DNA from: Candidatus Wolframiiraptor sp.
GTDB lineage: Archaea; Thermoproteota; Nitrososphaeria_A; Caldarchaeales; Wolframiiraptoraceae
Length of the DNA stretch: 7,676 nt
Direction: 5' to 3'
NCBI GenBank assembly: GCA_003660635.1
Contig: QMUP01000034.1
Coordinates: 1-7,676, forward strand
Both the position numbers and the translations under genes were made by a program. The notes beneath the pieces are model-generated. The model had not been told where the DNA came from and did not search any database. It saw only the letters and a program-made list of their open reading frames with translations. How positions within the stretch are numbered: the stretch's first letter is position 1; every line of letters starts with the position of its first letter. Positions 1-4,768 of this stretch are shown piece after piece.

Positions 1-110
1 GTGCAAGAGAAGCCTACTACTGGTCCGTTCAAACTAGGTCGGCTGATGAACCCATGACGCAATTCTTTAGATGCAGAAAATGCGGACACACTTGGAGAGA
101 ATATGTTTAA
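1..110 (+). CDS. tfs: Transcription factor S (TFS), C-terminal end, 5' partial
   Basis: This is the last 35 codons of an archaeal transcript-cleavage factor related to eukaryotic TFIIS and RPB9. It helps stalled RNA polymerase cut back its nascent RNA. Reading from position 3, the peptide contains [15 protein letters not shown] followed by KCGHTW, ending at TAA 108-110. That is the family's C-terminal zinc ribbon: the acidic Asp-Glu tip (codons 45-50) that reaches the polymerase active site, and the second Cys-x2-Cys zinc pair (72-74 and 81-83). The N-terminal zinc ribbon lies outside the window. The stop codon overlaps the stop of the convergent minus-strand gene in the sequence TTTAA. The identity is strong because the tail is highly conserved; only the missing 5' part limits the call. 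Confidence 0.93.
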   Translation, partial: AREAYYWSVQTRSADEPMTQFFRCRKCGHTWREYV

Positions 111-877
111 CTTAGGATGATATATGAACGCTTCACTCCCGGTGGAATCTTCATCTTCTTTAGGTCTTCCTCTTTTGCCACGACGGTGAAGAAGCCCCCC
201 AACTCCATACCCATCTCCCGCATGGTTTCAACCAGTGAATTAAAGAAATATGGATTAGGTGTTTGAGAACTTATAGTGAGTACGCTCTCCTTCTTTCCAC
301 AGTTCTTTATCACCAACCAATAAGCCCGGGCCTGTCCATGACCATTCTCGAGGAAAATTATCGGAATAGAATCACCATCAACCGTTACTGGTTCTGGAGA
401 AACTATGTGCATGGGACGTGACGTGGCCGCAGCGAGATAAGTTGCTAAGGGTATGCTCAAAATATCTAGGGGCAGTATGGAGGTGATTTTCATGCCCATA
501 AACTCGTTGATTACATGTGCACCGAAGACCTTTATTATGTCTGGATTCAATAAGAGCTCTGAGAGATTTGGGTCTCCATCGGGGTCGCCGACCTCGTTCA
601 CGATTAACGCCGTAAGGTTGATATTGCTCAACAAATTTTTGAGAAGCCTCTCAGCCTTGGCCCCCTTCGGGGCAGTTTTTCCAGTTATATATCTGGTAAG
701 CGTTGAGATCGGGAATCCGGTAATGGTTGAGAGCGCACGATAATCGTACTTTGACTTTAATATCCTGAGAAGATCTACGGCAATTTTTCCCGCTTCAAAT
801 GACATGTCGATGACGAGGTTTTTTGTCTTCTTGAAACTCTTCGCCATAACTCGCATACGAAGTTCAATAGCTGCCAA
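107..877 (-). CDS. HTH regulator with a phosphoribosyltransferase-like domain (GfcR/PyrE-like family)
   Basis: A 256-aa predicted transcription regulator. Residues about 45-82 form a helix-turn-helix ([19 protein letters not shown]). Residues about 105-256 resemble a type I phosphoribosyltransferase fold: [18 protein letters not shown] (133-150) matches the early strand-helix, and [15 protein letters not shown] (195-209) sits where active enzymes carry the acidic PRPP loop (VDDxxxTG). The two acidic residues and the TG are absent, so catalysis looks lost and a sensing role is more likely. Related archaeal proteins such as haloarchaeal GfcR are HTH-PRT regulators; that this one binds a nucleotide or PRPP is inference. 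The longest frame starts at TTG 877. ATG at 856 or 847 would still keep the HTH, and no Shine-Dalgarno separates the options. It converges on TFS with overlapping stops. Confidence 0.75.
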   Translation of the reverse strand: MAAIELRMRVMAKSFKKTKNLVIDMSFEAGKIAVDLLRILKSKYDYRALSTITGFPISTLTRYITGKTAPKGAKAERLLKNLLSNINLTALIVNEVGDPDGDPNLSELLLNPDIIKVFGAHVINEFMGMKITSILPLDILSIPLATYLAAATSRPMHIVSPEPVTVDGDSIPIIFLENGHGQARAYWLVIKNCGKKESVLTISSQTPNPYFFNSLVETMREMGMELGGFFTVVAKEEDLKKMKIPPGVKRSYIILS

Positions 878-890
878 ATAAGACTTACAT

Positions 891-924
891 CTCGAAATAT
901 CTCGAAGTTATACCTAGAAATTTC
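891..924 (-). promoter_or_regulatory. Repeat-bearing upstream region of the HTH-PRT regulator
   Basis: Just upstream of the minus-strand regulator, CTCGAA occurs at 891-896 and again at 901-906, exactly ten bases apart, so both copies face the same side of the helix. AT-rich stretches at 896-901 (ATATTT on the minus strand) and near 905-912 could be the TATA element. The palindrome GAAATTTC lies at 917-924. Autoregulatory binding is a reasonable guess, but the repeats are short. The rest of 878-1029 shows no supportable gene. Confidence 0.3.
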
Positions 925-1029
925 AAGATTTACACGGAAAAGGCAATTTCCCAAGGGAATTAACCCCGACATATCATTGAGCGAGGGAAAAGATCAAGAA
1001 TAAGACCGCGATTAACCATGATTGAAAGA

Positions 1030-1104
1030 GGGCCCGTAGCCTAGCATGGATAGGGCGTCGGCCTTCGGAGCCGAAGGTCCCGGGTTCAAATCCCGGCGGG
1101 CCCA
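1030..1104 (+). tRNA. tRNA-Arg (anticodon TCG)
   Basis: A complete cloverleaf. The acceptor stem is GGGCCCG (1030-1036) with CGGGCCC (1097-1103), all seven pairs formed. The D arm is 1039-1056. The anticodon stem TCGGC/GCCGA (1058-1062/1070-1074) encloses loop CTTCGGA, putting anticodon TCG at 1065-1067, which reads the Arg codon CGA. The T stem CCGGG/CCCGG (1080-1084/1092-1096) flanks TTCAAAT. The discriminator base is A1104; CCA is not encoded and must be added after transcription. There is no intron. Confidence 0.96.
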
Positions 1105-1123
1105 CATCATCTCAAAACCAAAA

Positions 1124-1170
1124 ACTCCTTGCAGGAAAAATTACGCCGCATCCATCAAAAGTAAGAAATT
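1124..1170 (-). terminator. T-rich run after tRNA-Ser
   Basis: Read on the minus strand, the DNA after the tRNA-Ser 3' end contains several T runs (complement of 1157-1160, 1134-1139 and 1125-1130). Archaeal RNA polymerase commonly stops at such U-rich tracts. The plus strand has no matching T run directly after tRNA-Arg, so its stop site is unclear. Confidence 0.35.
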
Positions 1171-1172
1171 AG

Positions 1173-1257
1173 CGCGGCGGGCGGGATTTGAACCCGCGCG
1201 GCCCATCGGGCCACAGGCTTAGCAGGCCTGCCCCCTACCAGGCTAGGGAACCGCCGC
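1173..1257 (-). tRNA. tRNA-Ser (anticodon GCT)
   Basis: A class II tRNA on the minus strand. The acceptor stem GCGGCGG/CCGCCGC uses 1251-1257 and 1174-1180. The anticodon stem CAGGC/GCCTG encloses CTGCTAA, so the anticodon is GCT (complement of 1221-1223), reading AGC and AGU. A long variable arm (TGGCCCGATGGGCC plus GC) forms its own GGCCC/GGGCC-type hairpin, as expected for serine. The T stem GCGGG/CCCGC flanks TTCAAAT. The discriminator is G (complement of 1173), the serine identity base. No CCA is encoded. It faces the tRNA-Arg gene, with 68 bp between their 3' ends. Confidence 0.96.
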
Positions 1258-1288
1258 ATAAGGTCTGCTGATACGCCGTCGAAATAGG

Positions 1289-1308
1289 CTATATTGCTCA
1301 ATTAAAAG
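1289..1308 (-). promoter_or_regulatory. Possible TATA elements of tRNA-Ser
   Basis: On the minus strand, AATATAG (complement of 1289-1295) lies about 35 bp before the mature tRNA 5' end, and CTTTTAAT (complement of 1301-1308) about 48 bp before it. Either could place a start a few to about 20 bases ahead of the tRNA, which RNase P would then trim. The choice between them is not settled by sequence. Confidence 0.3.
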
Positions 1309-1407
1309 ATTTTTGGGATTTTTCGGCGGAAGAGGAGAATTTTCGCGTGTGAAGATCTGAGAATGGGTTGTAGGGGGGTCGTGACGTTGCTCGGCTCTTA
1401 ATATAGA

Positions 1408-1415
1408 TTTATATA
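1408..1415 (+). promoter_or_regulatory. TATA box of the tandem-HTH regulator
   Basis: TTTATATA is a near-consensus archaeal TATA element centred about 33 bp before the ATG at 1445. A start about 25 bp downstream gives a very short leader of under ten bases. No Shine-Dalgarno is present, which fits near-leaderless translation. Confidence 0.65.
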
Positions 1416-1422
1416 CGTGGCT

Positions 1423-1434
1423 TTAAGATCTTAA
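1423..1434. promoter_or_regulatory. 12-bp perfect palindrome, candidate operator
   Basis: TTAAGATCTTAA reads the same on both strands. It begins eight bases after the TATA box and covers or abuts the expected transcription start. A dimeric regulator bound here would block polymerase, so autorepression by the downstream HTH protein is a natural hypothesis. No second copy was noticed in the window. Confidence 0.45.
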
Positions 1435-1444
1435 GACCGTACTT

Positions 1445-2488
1445 ATGGATTCGACGGCGAAGGTCGTCAGCGCTTTAATGGAGCTCGGGCCATGTTACAC
1501 GCGTATATCCGAGGCTACCGGTGTCCCTATTTCGACAGTGAGGTATATCGTGAACGAGAAGCTCCCGAAACTAGGTTTAGTCATTAAGGCATCCGTCGAC
1601 TACAACATGCTCGGCTTAGATAGATACTTGGTCTTCTTGGATGTAAATTCCCCACCACACCACGCTTCCACATTGCTGGATGTATTCGGCGAATTGCTAT
1701 ACCTGGATTATTACACCTTCCTAATGAGAGAAAGAAAGTTCCTCGCGTTATTCGTCGTTCCGCCTAAATTTAAAGAATCGTTCTACTTCTTCCTGGAAAA
1801 GCTCTTAGAAACTGGCGTGCTCCGAAACTATGATGTAAAGAAGTTGAATTTCATGAAAATGATCCCGCTTAGAGTTGAATGCTTCGATTTTCGGAAAGGG
1901 GTATGGATCCAGAACTGGGAGCAGGTGCCAAGAGAAATAAAAATTACTACTTCGGAAAGTAACCCGGCACAGCTTAAGATAAATCAATTAGATTTGAGAA
2001 TTCTGGCCGAGCTCCAAAAGAACGTGTTCGTAAAGCACGTCGATTTAGCCAAGAAGCTGGGTGTAAGCAGGCAGACGATCAAGAGACATTATGAAAAAGT
2101 AATCAAAGTCATCCGCAACTATGTCGTAATGTGGTTCCCACCAGAAAATCCCGACCTAATAGCTACCCCAGTAATCGTGAAATTACCATCGACTTATGCA
2201 GCACGAGAAACCATATTGAATATACCCTTCAGTTATATGGAGCTGAACTCCGATGACCAAGAATATTATGCCATGTTACTCTTACCATCGATTGGGTTCT
2301 ATAGAACGATGAAGTATTTAACGGATCGGGGTGAAATAAGAGGAATGTACTTCCCGAGCATGGAATACGCTATGAAATTCACGGTTCATTACAATCTCTA
2401 TAAAGATCAGACCGGATGGGTTAACACCTTCGAGGAAGGAATCGAAAAAATAGTAGAGAAGGTAAAACAGTTCAGGAGACGTATTTAG
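1445..2488 (+). CDS. Tandem helix-turn-helix regulator (Lrp/AsnC-like, duplicated layout)
   Basis: A 347-aa predicted transcription regulator built of two similar halves. The first has an HTH at about residues 5-40 (TRISEATGVPISTVRYIVNE) followed by a mixed strand/helix segment to about 145. The second has a more AsnC-like HTH at about 182-225 (DLRILAEL and LAKKLGVSRQTIKRHYEKV) and another mixed segment (about 240-305). The HTH-plus-sensor order recalls Lrp/AsnC proteins, which are normally about 150 aa with one unit; a fused tandem could act as an internal dimer. The RAM-type nature of the sensor segments is inferred from pattern only. No signal peptide or membrane segment is seen. The gene stands alone with its own TATA box and palindrome, and its TAG overlaps the stop of a convergent microprotein gene. 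The ligand and targets are unknown. Confidence 0.8.
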   Translation: MDSTAKVVSALMELGPCYTRISEATGVPISTVRYIVNEKLPKLGLVIKASVDYNMLGLDRYLVFLDVNSPPHHASTLLDVFGELLYLDYYTFLMRERKFLALFVVPPKFKESFYFFLEKLLETGVLRNYDVKKLNFMKMIPLRVECFDFRKGVWIQNWEQVPREIKITTSESNPAQLKINQLDLRILAELQKNVFVKHVDLAKKLGVSRQTIKRHYEKVIKVIRNYVVMWFPPENPDLIATPVIVKLPSTYAARETILNIPFSYMELNSDDQEYYAMLLLPSIGFYRTMKYLTDRGEIRGMYFPSMEYAMKFTVHYNLYKDQTGWVNTFEEGIEKIVEKVKQFRRRI

Positions 2489-2628
2489 AAGGGGACCTTG
2501 CTCCCGGTTTTGTCGGCGGTTCCGAGACCCAAGCTCATGGCGAGGCCTATTAGAGCCGCCTGGACGAGCAACAGGATCAAAGTCTCCTTGGAGAGCCCTA
2601 ACCTCAGAGCGATACCCTCGATGTTCAT
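2485..2628 (-). CDS. 47-aa single-helix membrane microprotein, unknown function
   Basis: A short minus-strand ORF from ATG (complement of 2626-2628) to TAA (complement of 2485-2487). The N-terminus MNIEGIALRLGLSKE is polar; residues about 16-37 (TLILLLVQAALIGLAM, then a Gly/Leu stretch) form one hydrophobic helix; the tail TADKTGSKVPF is basic and polar. The support for a real gene is positional. A clean TATATA (2651-2656) sits about 26 bp from the ATG, the spacing expected for a leaderless archaeal mRNA, and the stop is nested against the stop of the convergent regulator, as at the TFS end of this window. It is not recognisable as Sec61-beta, SecE or another known small subunit. Its role is unknown; codon conservation in relatives would settle whether it is expressed. 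Confidence 0.6.
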   Translation of the reverse strand: MNIEGIALRLGLSKETLILLLVQAALIGLAMSLGLGTADKTGSKVPF

Positions 2629-2650
2629 GCCAAAATAGGGGAGCCGCTAG

Positions 2651-2658
2651 TATATAAC
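2651..2658 (-). promoter_or_regulatory. TATA box of the 47-aa microprotein gene
   Basis: On the minus strand GTTATATA (complement of 2651-2658) is centred about 26 bp upstream of the ATG at 2628. The predicted transcription start falls on or next to the start codon, so a leaderless message is expected. Confidence 0.55.
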
Positions 2659-2659
2659 A

Positions 2660-2685
2660 TTTTTACAAATTTTTTCGGATTTTTT
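2660..2685 (+). terminator. Triple T-run, likely end of the tandem-HTH transcript
   Basis: Three T tracts follow each other on the plus strand: 2660-2664, 2670-2675 and 2680-2685. U-rich tracts without a hairpin are typical archaeal termination signals. If the regulator mRNA ends here, its 3' UTR is antisense to the entire microprotein gene. Confidence 0.45.
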
Positions 2686-2696
2686 GGCAAAAATCG

Positions 2697-2705
2697 CTTT
2701 TATTA
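2697..2705 (+). promoter_or_regulatory. Possible TATA box of a structured transcript
   Basis: CTTTTATTA, preceded by the A-rich GCAAAAATCG, looks like a TATA/BRE pair on the plus strand. It would start RNA near 2725-2730, well upstream of the DUF211 gene and at the edge of a GC-rich, foldable segment. The element is weaker than that at 1408. Confidence 0.35.
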
Positions 2706-2726
2706 ACGAGGAGTGCTTGGTCAAGG

Positions 2727-2820
2727 GGCGCGGGGGGCCTCGAATCCCTGAGAAAGGAGGCTGTATCCCCGTTGCGGTATGGAAATTCCAGGTGAACGGG
2801 ATTATCTTGTTAATGTTTTT
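2727..2820 (+). ncRNA. Candidate structured RNA or long 5' leader
   Basis: A GC-rich island in an AT-rich spacer can fold into two adjacent hairpins. Hairpin 1 pairs GGCCTC (2736-2741) with GAGGCT (2757-2762), with a 15-base loop. Hairpin 2 pairs ATCCCCGTT (2765-2773, one bulged C) with AACGGGAT (2795-2802), and contains an inner TGGA/TCCA hairpin (2780-2783/2787-2790). A TATA-like element lies upstream and a T run (2816-2820) follows. It does not match C/D box, H/ACA, RNase P, SRP or riboswitch patterns known to me. It might be a small RNA or part of the DUF211 leader. No convincing protein frame covers it. Confidence 0.3.
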
Positions 2821-2833
2821 AACTTAGTTAATG
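2809..2833 (+). promoter_or_regulatory. DUF211-VIT promoter with a GTTAA half-site array
   Basis: The probable TATA element (TTTTTAACTTA, 2816-2826) is about 40 bp before the GTG and would give a leader of roughly 18 bases containing the ribosome site. It is embedded in three half-sites of alternating orientation: GTTAA at 2809-2813, TTAAC at 2819-2823 and GTTAA at 2827-2831. TTAAC-TTA-GTTAA is a perfect 13-bp inverted repeat, and GTTAATG is directly repeated at 2809 and 2827. This suggests an operator, possibly for a metal-responsive regulator. Confidence 0.4.
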
Positions 2834-2863
2834 TATCATTTTTTCTAGGTCGGTGAAAAGAGG

Positions 2864-3130
2864 GTGTCTAAACGCCCCCTCGCATTGTCTAGGCTTGTTC
2901 TAGATATTTTGAAGCCTCATATCCCGGATCTCATCGATTTCTGTAGGGAGCTCTCCAGCATTAAGGGAGTTAAGAAGGTCTCGGGCGTCGTCATGGAGGT
3001 GGACGTGGAGACGGATACGGTGAAGATCACGGTTGAGGGCAAAGATATAGACTTCGAGGAGATAGAGGAACGTGTAAAGACCATGGGGGCTGCGATCCAC
3101 AGCGTTGACGAAGTCGTTTTCGAGGAGTGA
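2864..3130 (+). CDS. DUF211 family protein
   Basis: An 88-aa protein of the archaeal DUF211 family (Pfam PF02680), a small ferredoxin-like alpha/beta fold known from structures such as Methanothermobacter MTH889; its function is not established. Family hallmarks are LALSRLVLDILKPH near the N-terminus, the EVDVETDTVKITVEG strand pair in the middle and the closing MGAAIHSVDEVVFEE. The length is the full family length. The protein is acidic and probably cytosolic. The start is GTG, chosen because GGTGA (2852-2856) gives a ribosome site seven bases upstream and the next in-frame start would cut the first strand. Its stop overlaps the GTG of the VIT-type transporter by four bases (GTGA), so the two are probably translationally coupled. 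A link to metal sensing or delivery is inferred from the neighbour. Confidence 0.88.
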   Translation: MSKRPLALSRLVLDILKPHIPDLIDFCRELSSIKGVKKVSGVVMEVDVETDTVKITVEGKDIDFEEIEERVKTMGAAIHSVDEVVFEE

Positions 3131-3732
3131 AGGTAGAGATGTTTAGCAGGCTGAGGAAATCGATTTCGGGGATTTTCCGATATTCGAGGGCTGAGGAGTA
3201 TTCGAGGAGATACGCCGTCATGAACGCCTTTGACGGAGTCATCACCGTCTTGGGAATAATCTTCGGGTCAGTTCTCCTCGGCCAGGCGGCTGTAAAACAG
3301 ATCTTAGCCGCAGGTATCGGCGCATCAATAGCTATGGGCATCTCCGGGGCCAGCGGAACCTACATGACCGAGAAGGCGGAGCAAGAGAGGAAGATTAAAG
3401 AAATAGAAGAGGCCATGCTCGTAAAACTCGATGGAACGGTCATAGTTAAGGCGCGTGAGAGAGCCGCCATCATATCTGCGATCGTGGACTCGTTATCCGC
3501 GATGTTGGCGGGATTAGTGGTATTGACGCCGTATTTTGCCGCCGCGATAGAGCTCTTAACATCAGAAATAGCATTTCATCTATCAACGATTATTTCATTT
3601 GCCCTATTATTTGGGCTTGGAATATTCTTAGGAAAAATCGCTAAGAAGGATATCATTCGATCCGGCATTAAGTCTTTAGTGGTAGGCTTGGTCACGCTGT
3701 TATTGATTATTGCTCTGAACCTAATTCTTTAA
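3127..3732 (+). CDS. VIT1/CCC1-type integral membrane protein (DUF125, TIGR00267-like)
   Basis: A 201-aa membrane protein of the VIT1/CCC1 family, whose studied plant and yeast members move Fe2+ or Mn2+ against protons. The signature RRYAVMNAFDGVITVLGIIFG (residues 28-48, with the key Asp36) starts the first helix. GISGASGTYMTEKAEQE (71-87) leads into a charged cytosolic segment, a shortened version of the Glu-rich metal-binding region. About five membrane helices are visible: roughly 35-55, 57-78, 113-137, 148-169 and 182-201. The substrate here is not proven; Fe2+ or Mn2+ is the family-based guess. GTG 3127 overlaps the DUF211 stop; ATG 3139, preceded by GAAGGT, is a credible alternative removing four residues. 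The last 26 bp overlap the 3' end of mtnA on the other strand. Confidence 0.85.
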   Translation: MKVEMFSRLRKSISGIFRYSRAEEYSRRYAVMNAFDGVITVLGIIFGSVLLGQAAVKQILAAGIGASIAMGISGASGTYMTEKAEQERKIKEIEEAMLVKLDGTVIVKARERAAIISAIVDSLSAMLAGLVVLTPYFAAAIELLTSEIAFHLSTIISFALLFGLGIFLGKIAKKDIIRSGIKSLVVGLVTLLLIIALNLIL

Positions 3733-4747
3733 GCTCCGTCGGCCTATAGATCCCTTTTTCGGTGATTATATAGGATACGAGTTCAGGTGGGGTTATATCA
3801 AAGGCGGGATTTAACGCCTTAGCTCTTCGTGGGGCGATCCTTTTACCATCGATGTAGAGAACTTCTCTCTCATCCCTTTCCTCTATGATTACTTCTTCTA
3901 ATGTTGACTTGAAGTCGATCGTGGAAAATGGCGCGGCGACTAGGAAGGGTATGTTGTGATATTTTGCGGCGATTGCGTGGCTAAAGGTTCCGATCTTATT
4001 TATTACATGCCCGGTTTTGGCGAGAATCCTATCGGCTCCGACTATCACCTTGTCGATCAAACCACGCTGCATCATGAATGCCGCCATATTATCGGTTATC
4101 AGCTTCACCGGAATACCGTCACGCATTAACTCCCAAACGGTTAGCTTAGCCCCCTGAAGCCTGGGCCTGGTTTCACAGGCATATACGGTAACACGTTTAC
4201 CCTGCGCGAACGCCGACCTGATGACCCCTAGGGCGGTTCCATATCCCGCCGTTGCGAGGGCTCCGGCGTTGCAGTGCGTTAGGATTCTATCTCCGTCGTT
4301 TATCAATCTCGCCCCGTTTTCACCTATCTTCTTATTCGCCTCCACATCCTCCTCCGCTATCCTCAAAGCCTCTTCCAAGATCAGCTTCTTTAACTCCTCG
4401 ATAGATGCATCCGATTTTATTATTATTACGCTCATCACCCTCTCTAGAGCCCAGAATAGGTTGACGGCGGTGGGCCTCGTGTTTTTAAGTAACTCATAGC
4501 TTCGCTTAAGTTCCGATAGAAATCGCTCACGGGTCTTAGCGCGAGAATGATACGCCGTTAGCGCTAAACCCATTGCGCCCGCGACACCTATGGCCGGCGC
4601 CCCTCGGATGGCCATATCCTTTATTGCTTTTGCTACAGACCTCGCGGTTTTCAGCCGCAAGTACCTCAATTTATGAGGCAGCAGCCTCTGATCTAGTATG
4701 TAGACGACGCCGCGCCTCCAATAGATCGGCCTGATCTCAGATCTCAT
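3707..4747 (-). CDS. mtnA: S-methyl-5-thioribose-1-phosphate isomerase (MtnA)
   Basis: A 346-aa cytosolic enzyme of the aIF2B/MtnA family that converts methylthioribose-1-phosphate to methylthioribulose-1-phosphate in methionine salvage. The hallmarks are present in order: IRGAPAIGVAGAMGLAL (47-63), RPTAVNLFWAL (91-101), ILTHCNAGALATAGYGTALG (155-174) with catalytic Cys159, ETRPRLQGAKLT (192-203), TDNMAA (218-223), VIVGADRI (234-241) with catalytic Asp239, and NKIGT (250-254). The length is normal for MtnA and longer than the usual ribose-1,5-bisphosphate isomerases of this superfamily, although that activity cannot be excluded in an archaeon. The ATG is preceded by GGCGGTG six bases upstream. 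It lies 21 bp after the Gfo/Idh gene and is probably the last gene of that operon. No other salvage gene is in view. Confidence 0.9.
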   Translation of the reverse strand: MRSEIRPIYWRRGVVYILDQRLLPHKLRYLRLKTARSVAKAIKDMAIRGAPAIGVAGAMGLALTAYHSRAKTRERFLSELKRSYELLKNTRPTAVNLFWALERVMSVIIIKSDASIEELKKLILEEALRIAEEDVEANKKIGENGARLINDGDRILTHCNAGALATAGYGTALGVIRSAFAQGKRVTVYACETRPRLQGAKLTVWELMRDGIPVKLITDNMAAFMMQRGLIDKVIVGADRILAKTGHVINKIGTFSHAIAAKYHNIPFLVAAPFSTIDFKSTLEEVIIEERDEREVLYIDGKRIAPRRAKALNPAFDITPPELVSYIITEKGIYRPTELKELGSEQ

Positions 4748-4768
4748 CTAAAACACCGCCATCAAATC

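Noticed and set aside
453..743. 96-codon plus-strand frame opposite the HTH-PRT gene
   Set aside because: It is an antisense shadow of a recognisable coding sequence, with no ribosome site or family pattern.
775..972. 65-codon minus-strand frame upstream of the HTH-PRT gene
   Set aside because: It overlaps the start of a better-supported gene in another frame, has low-complexity basic content and no family resemblance.
1030..1257. tRNA pair as a mobile-element insertion site
   Set aside because: No integrase, no duplicated tRNA 3' end and no direct repeat of the tRNA tail is seen in the window.
2736..2802. C/D box sRNA in the structured segment
   Set aside because: CTGA occurs at 2748-2751, but no RTGATGA C box lies at a suitable distance.
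2717..2827. 36-codon TTG-started frame through the structured segment
   Set aside because: The TTG start has GAGGAG only three bases upstream, it lies ahead of the predicted transcript start, and it shows no recognisable protein pattern.
2779..2856. 25-codon ORF (ATG) ending in the DUF211 ribosome site
   Set aside because: The nearest GGAGG is about 18 bases upstream, the composition is AT-driven and it runs through the promoter repeats; a leader peptide is possible but not supportable.
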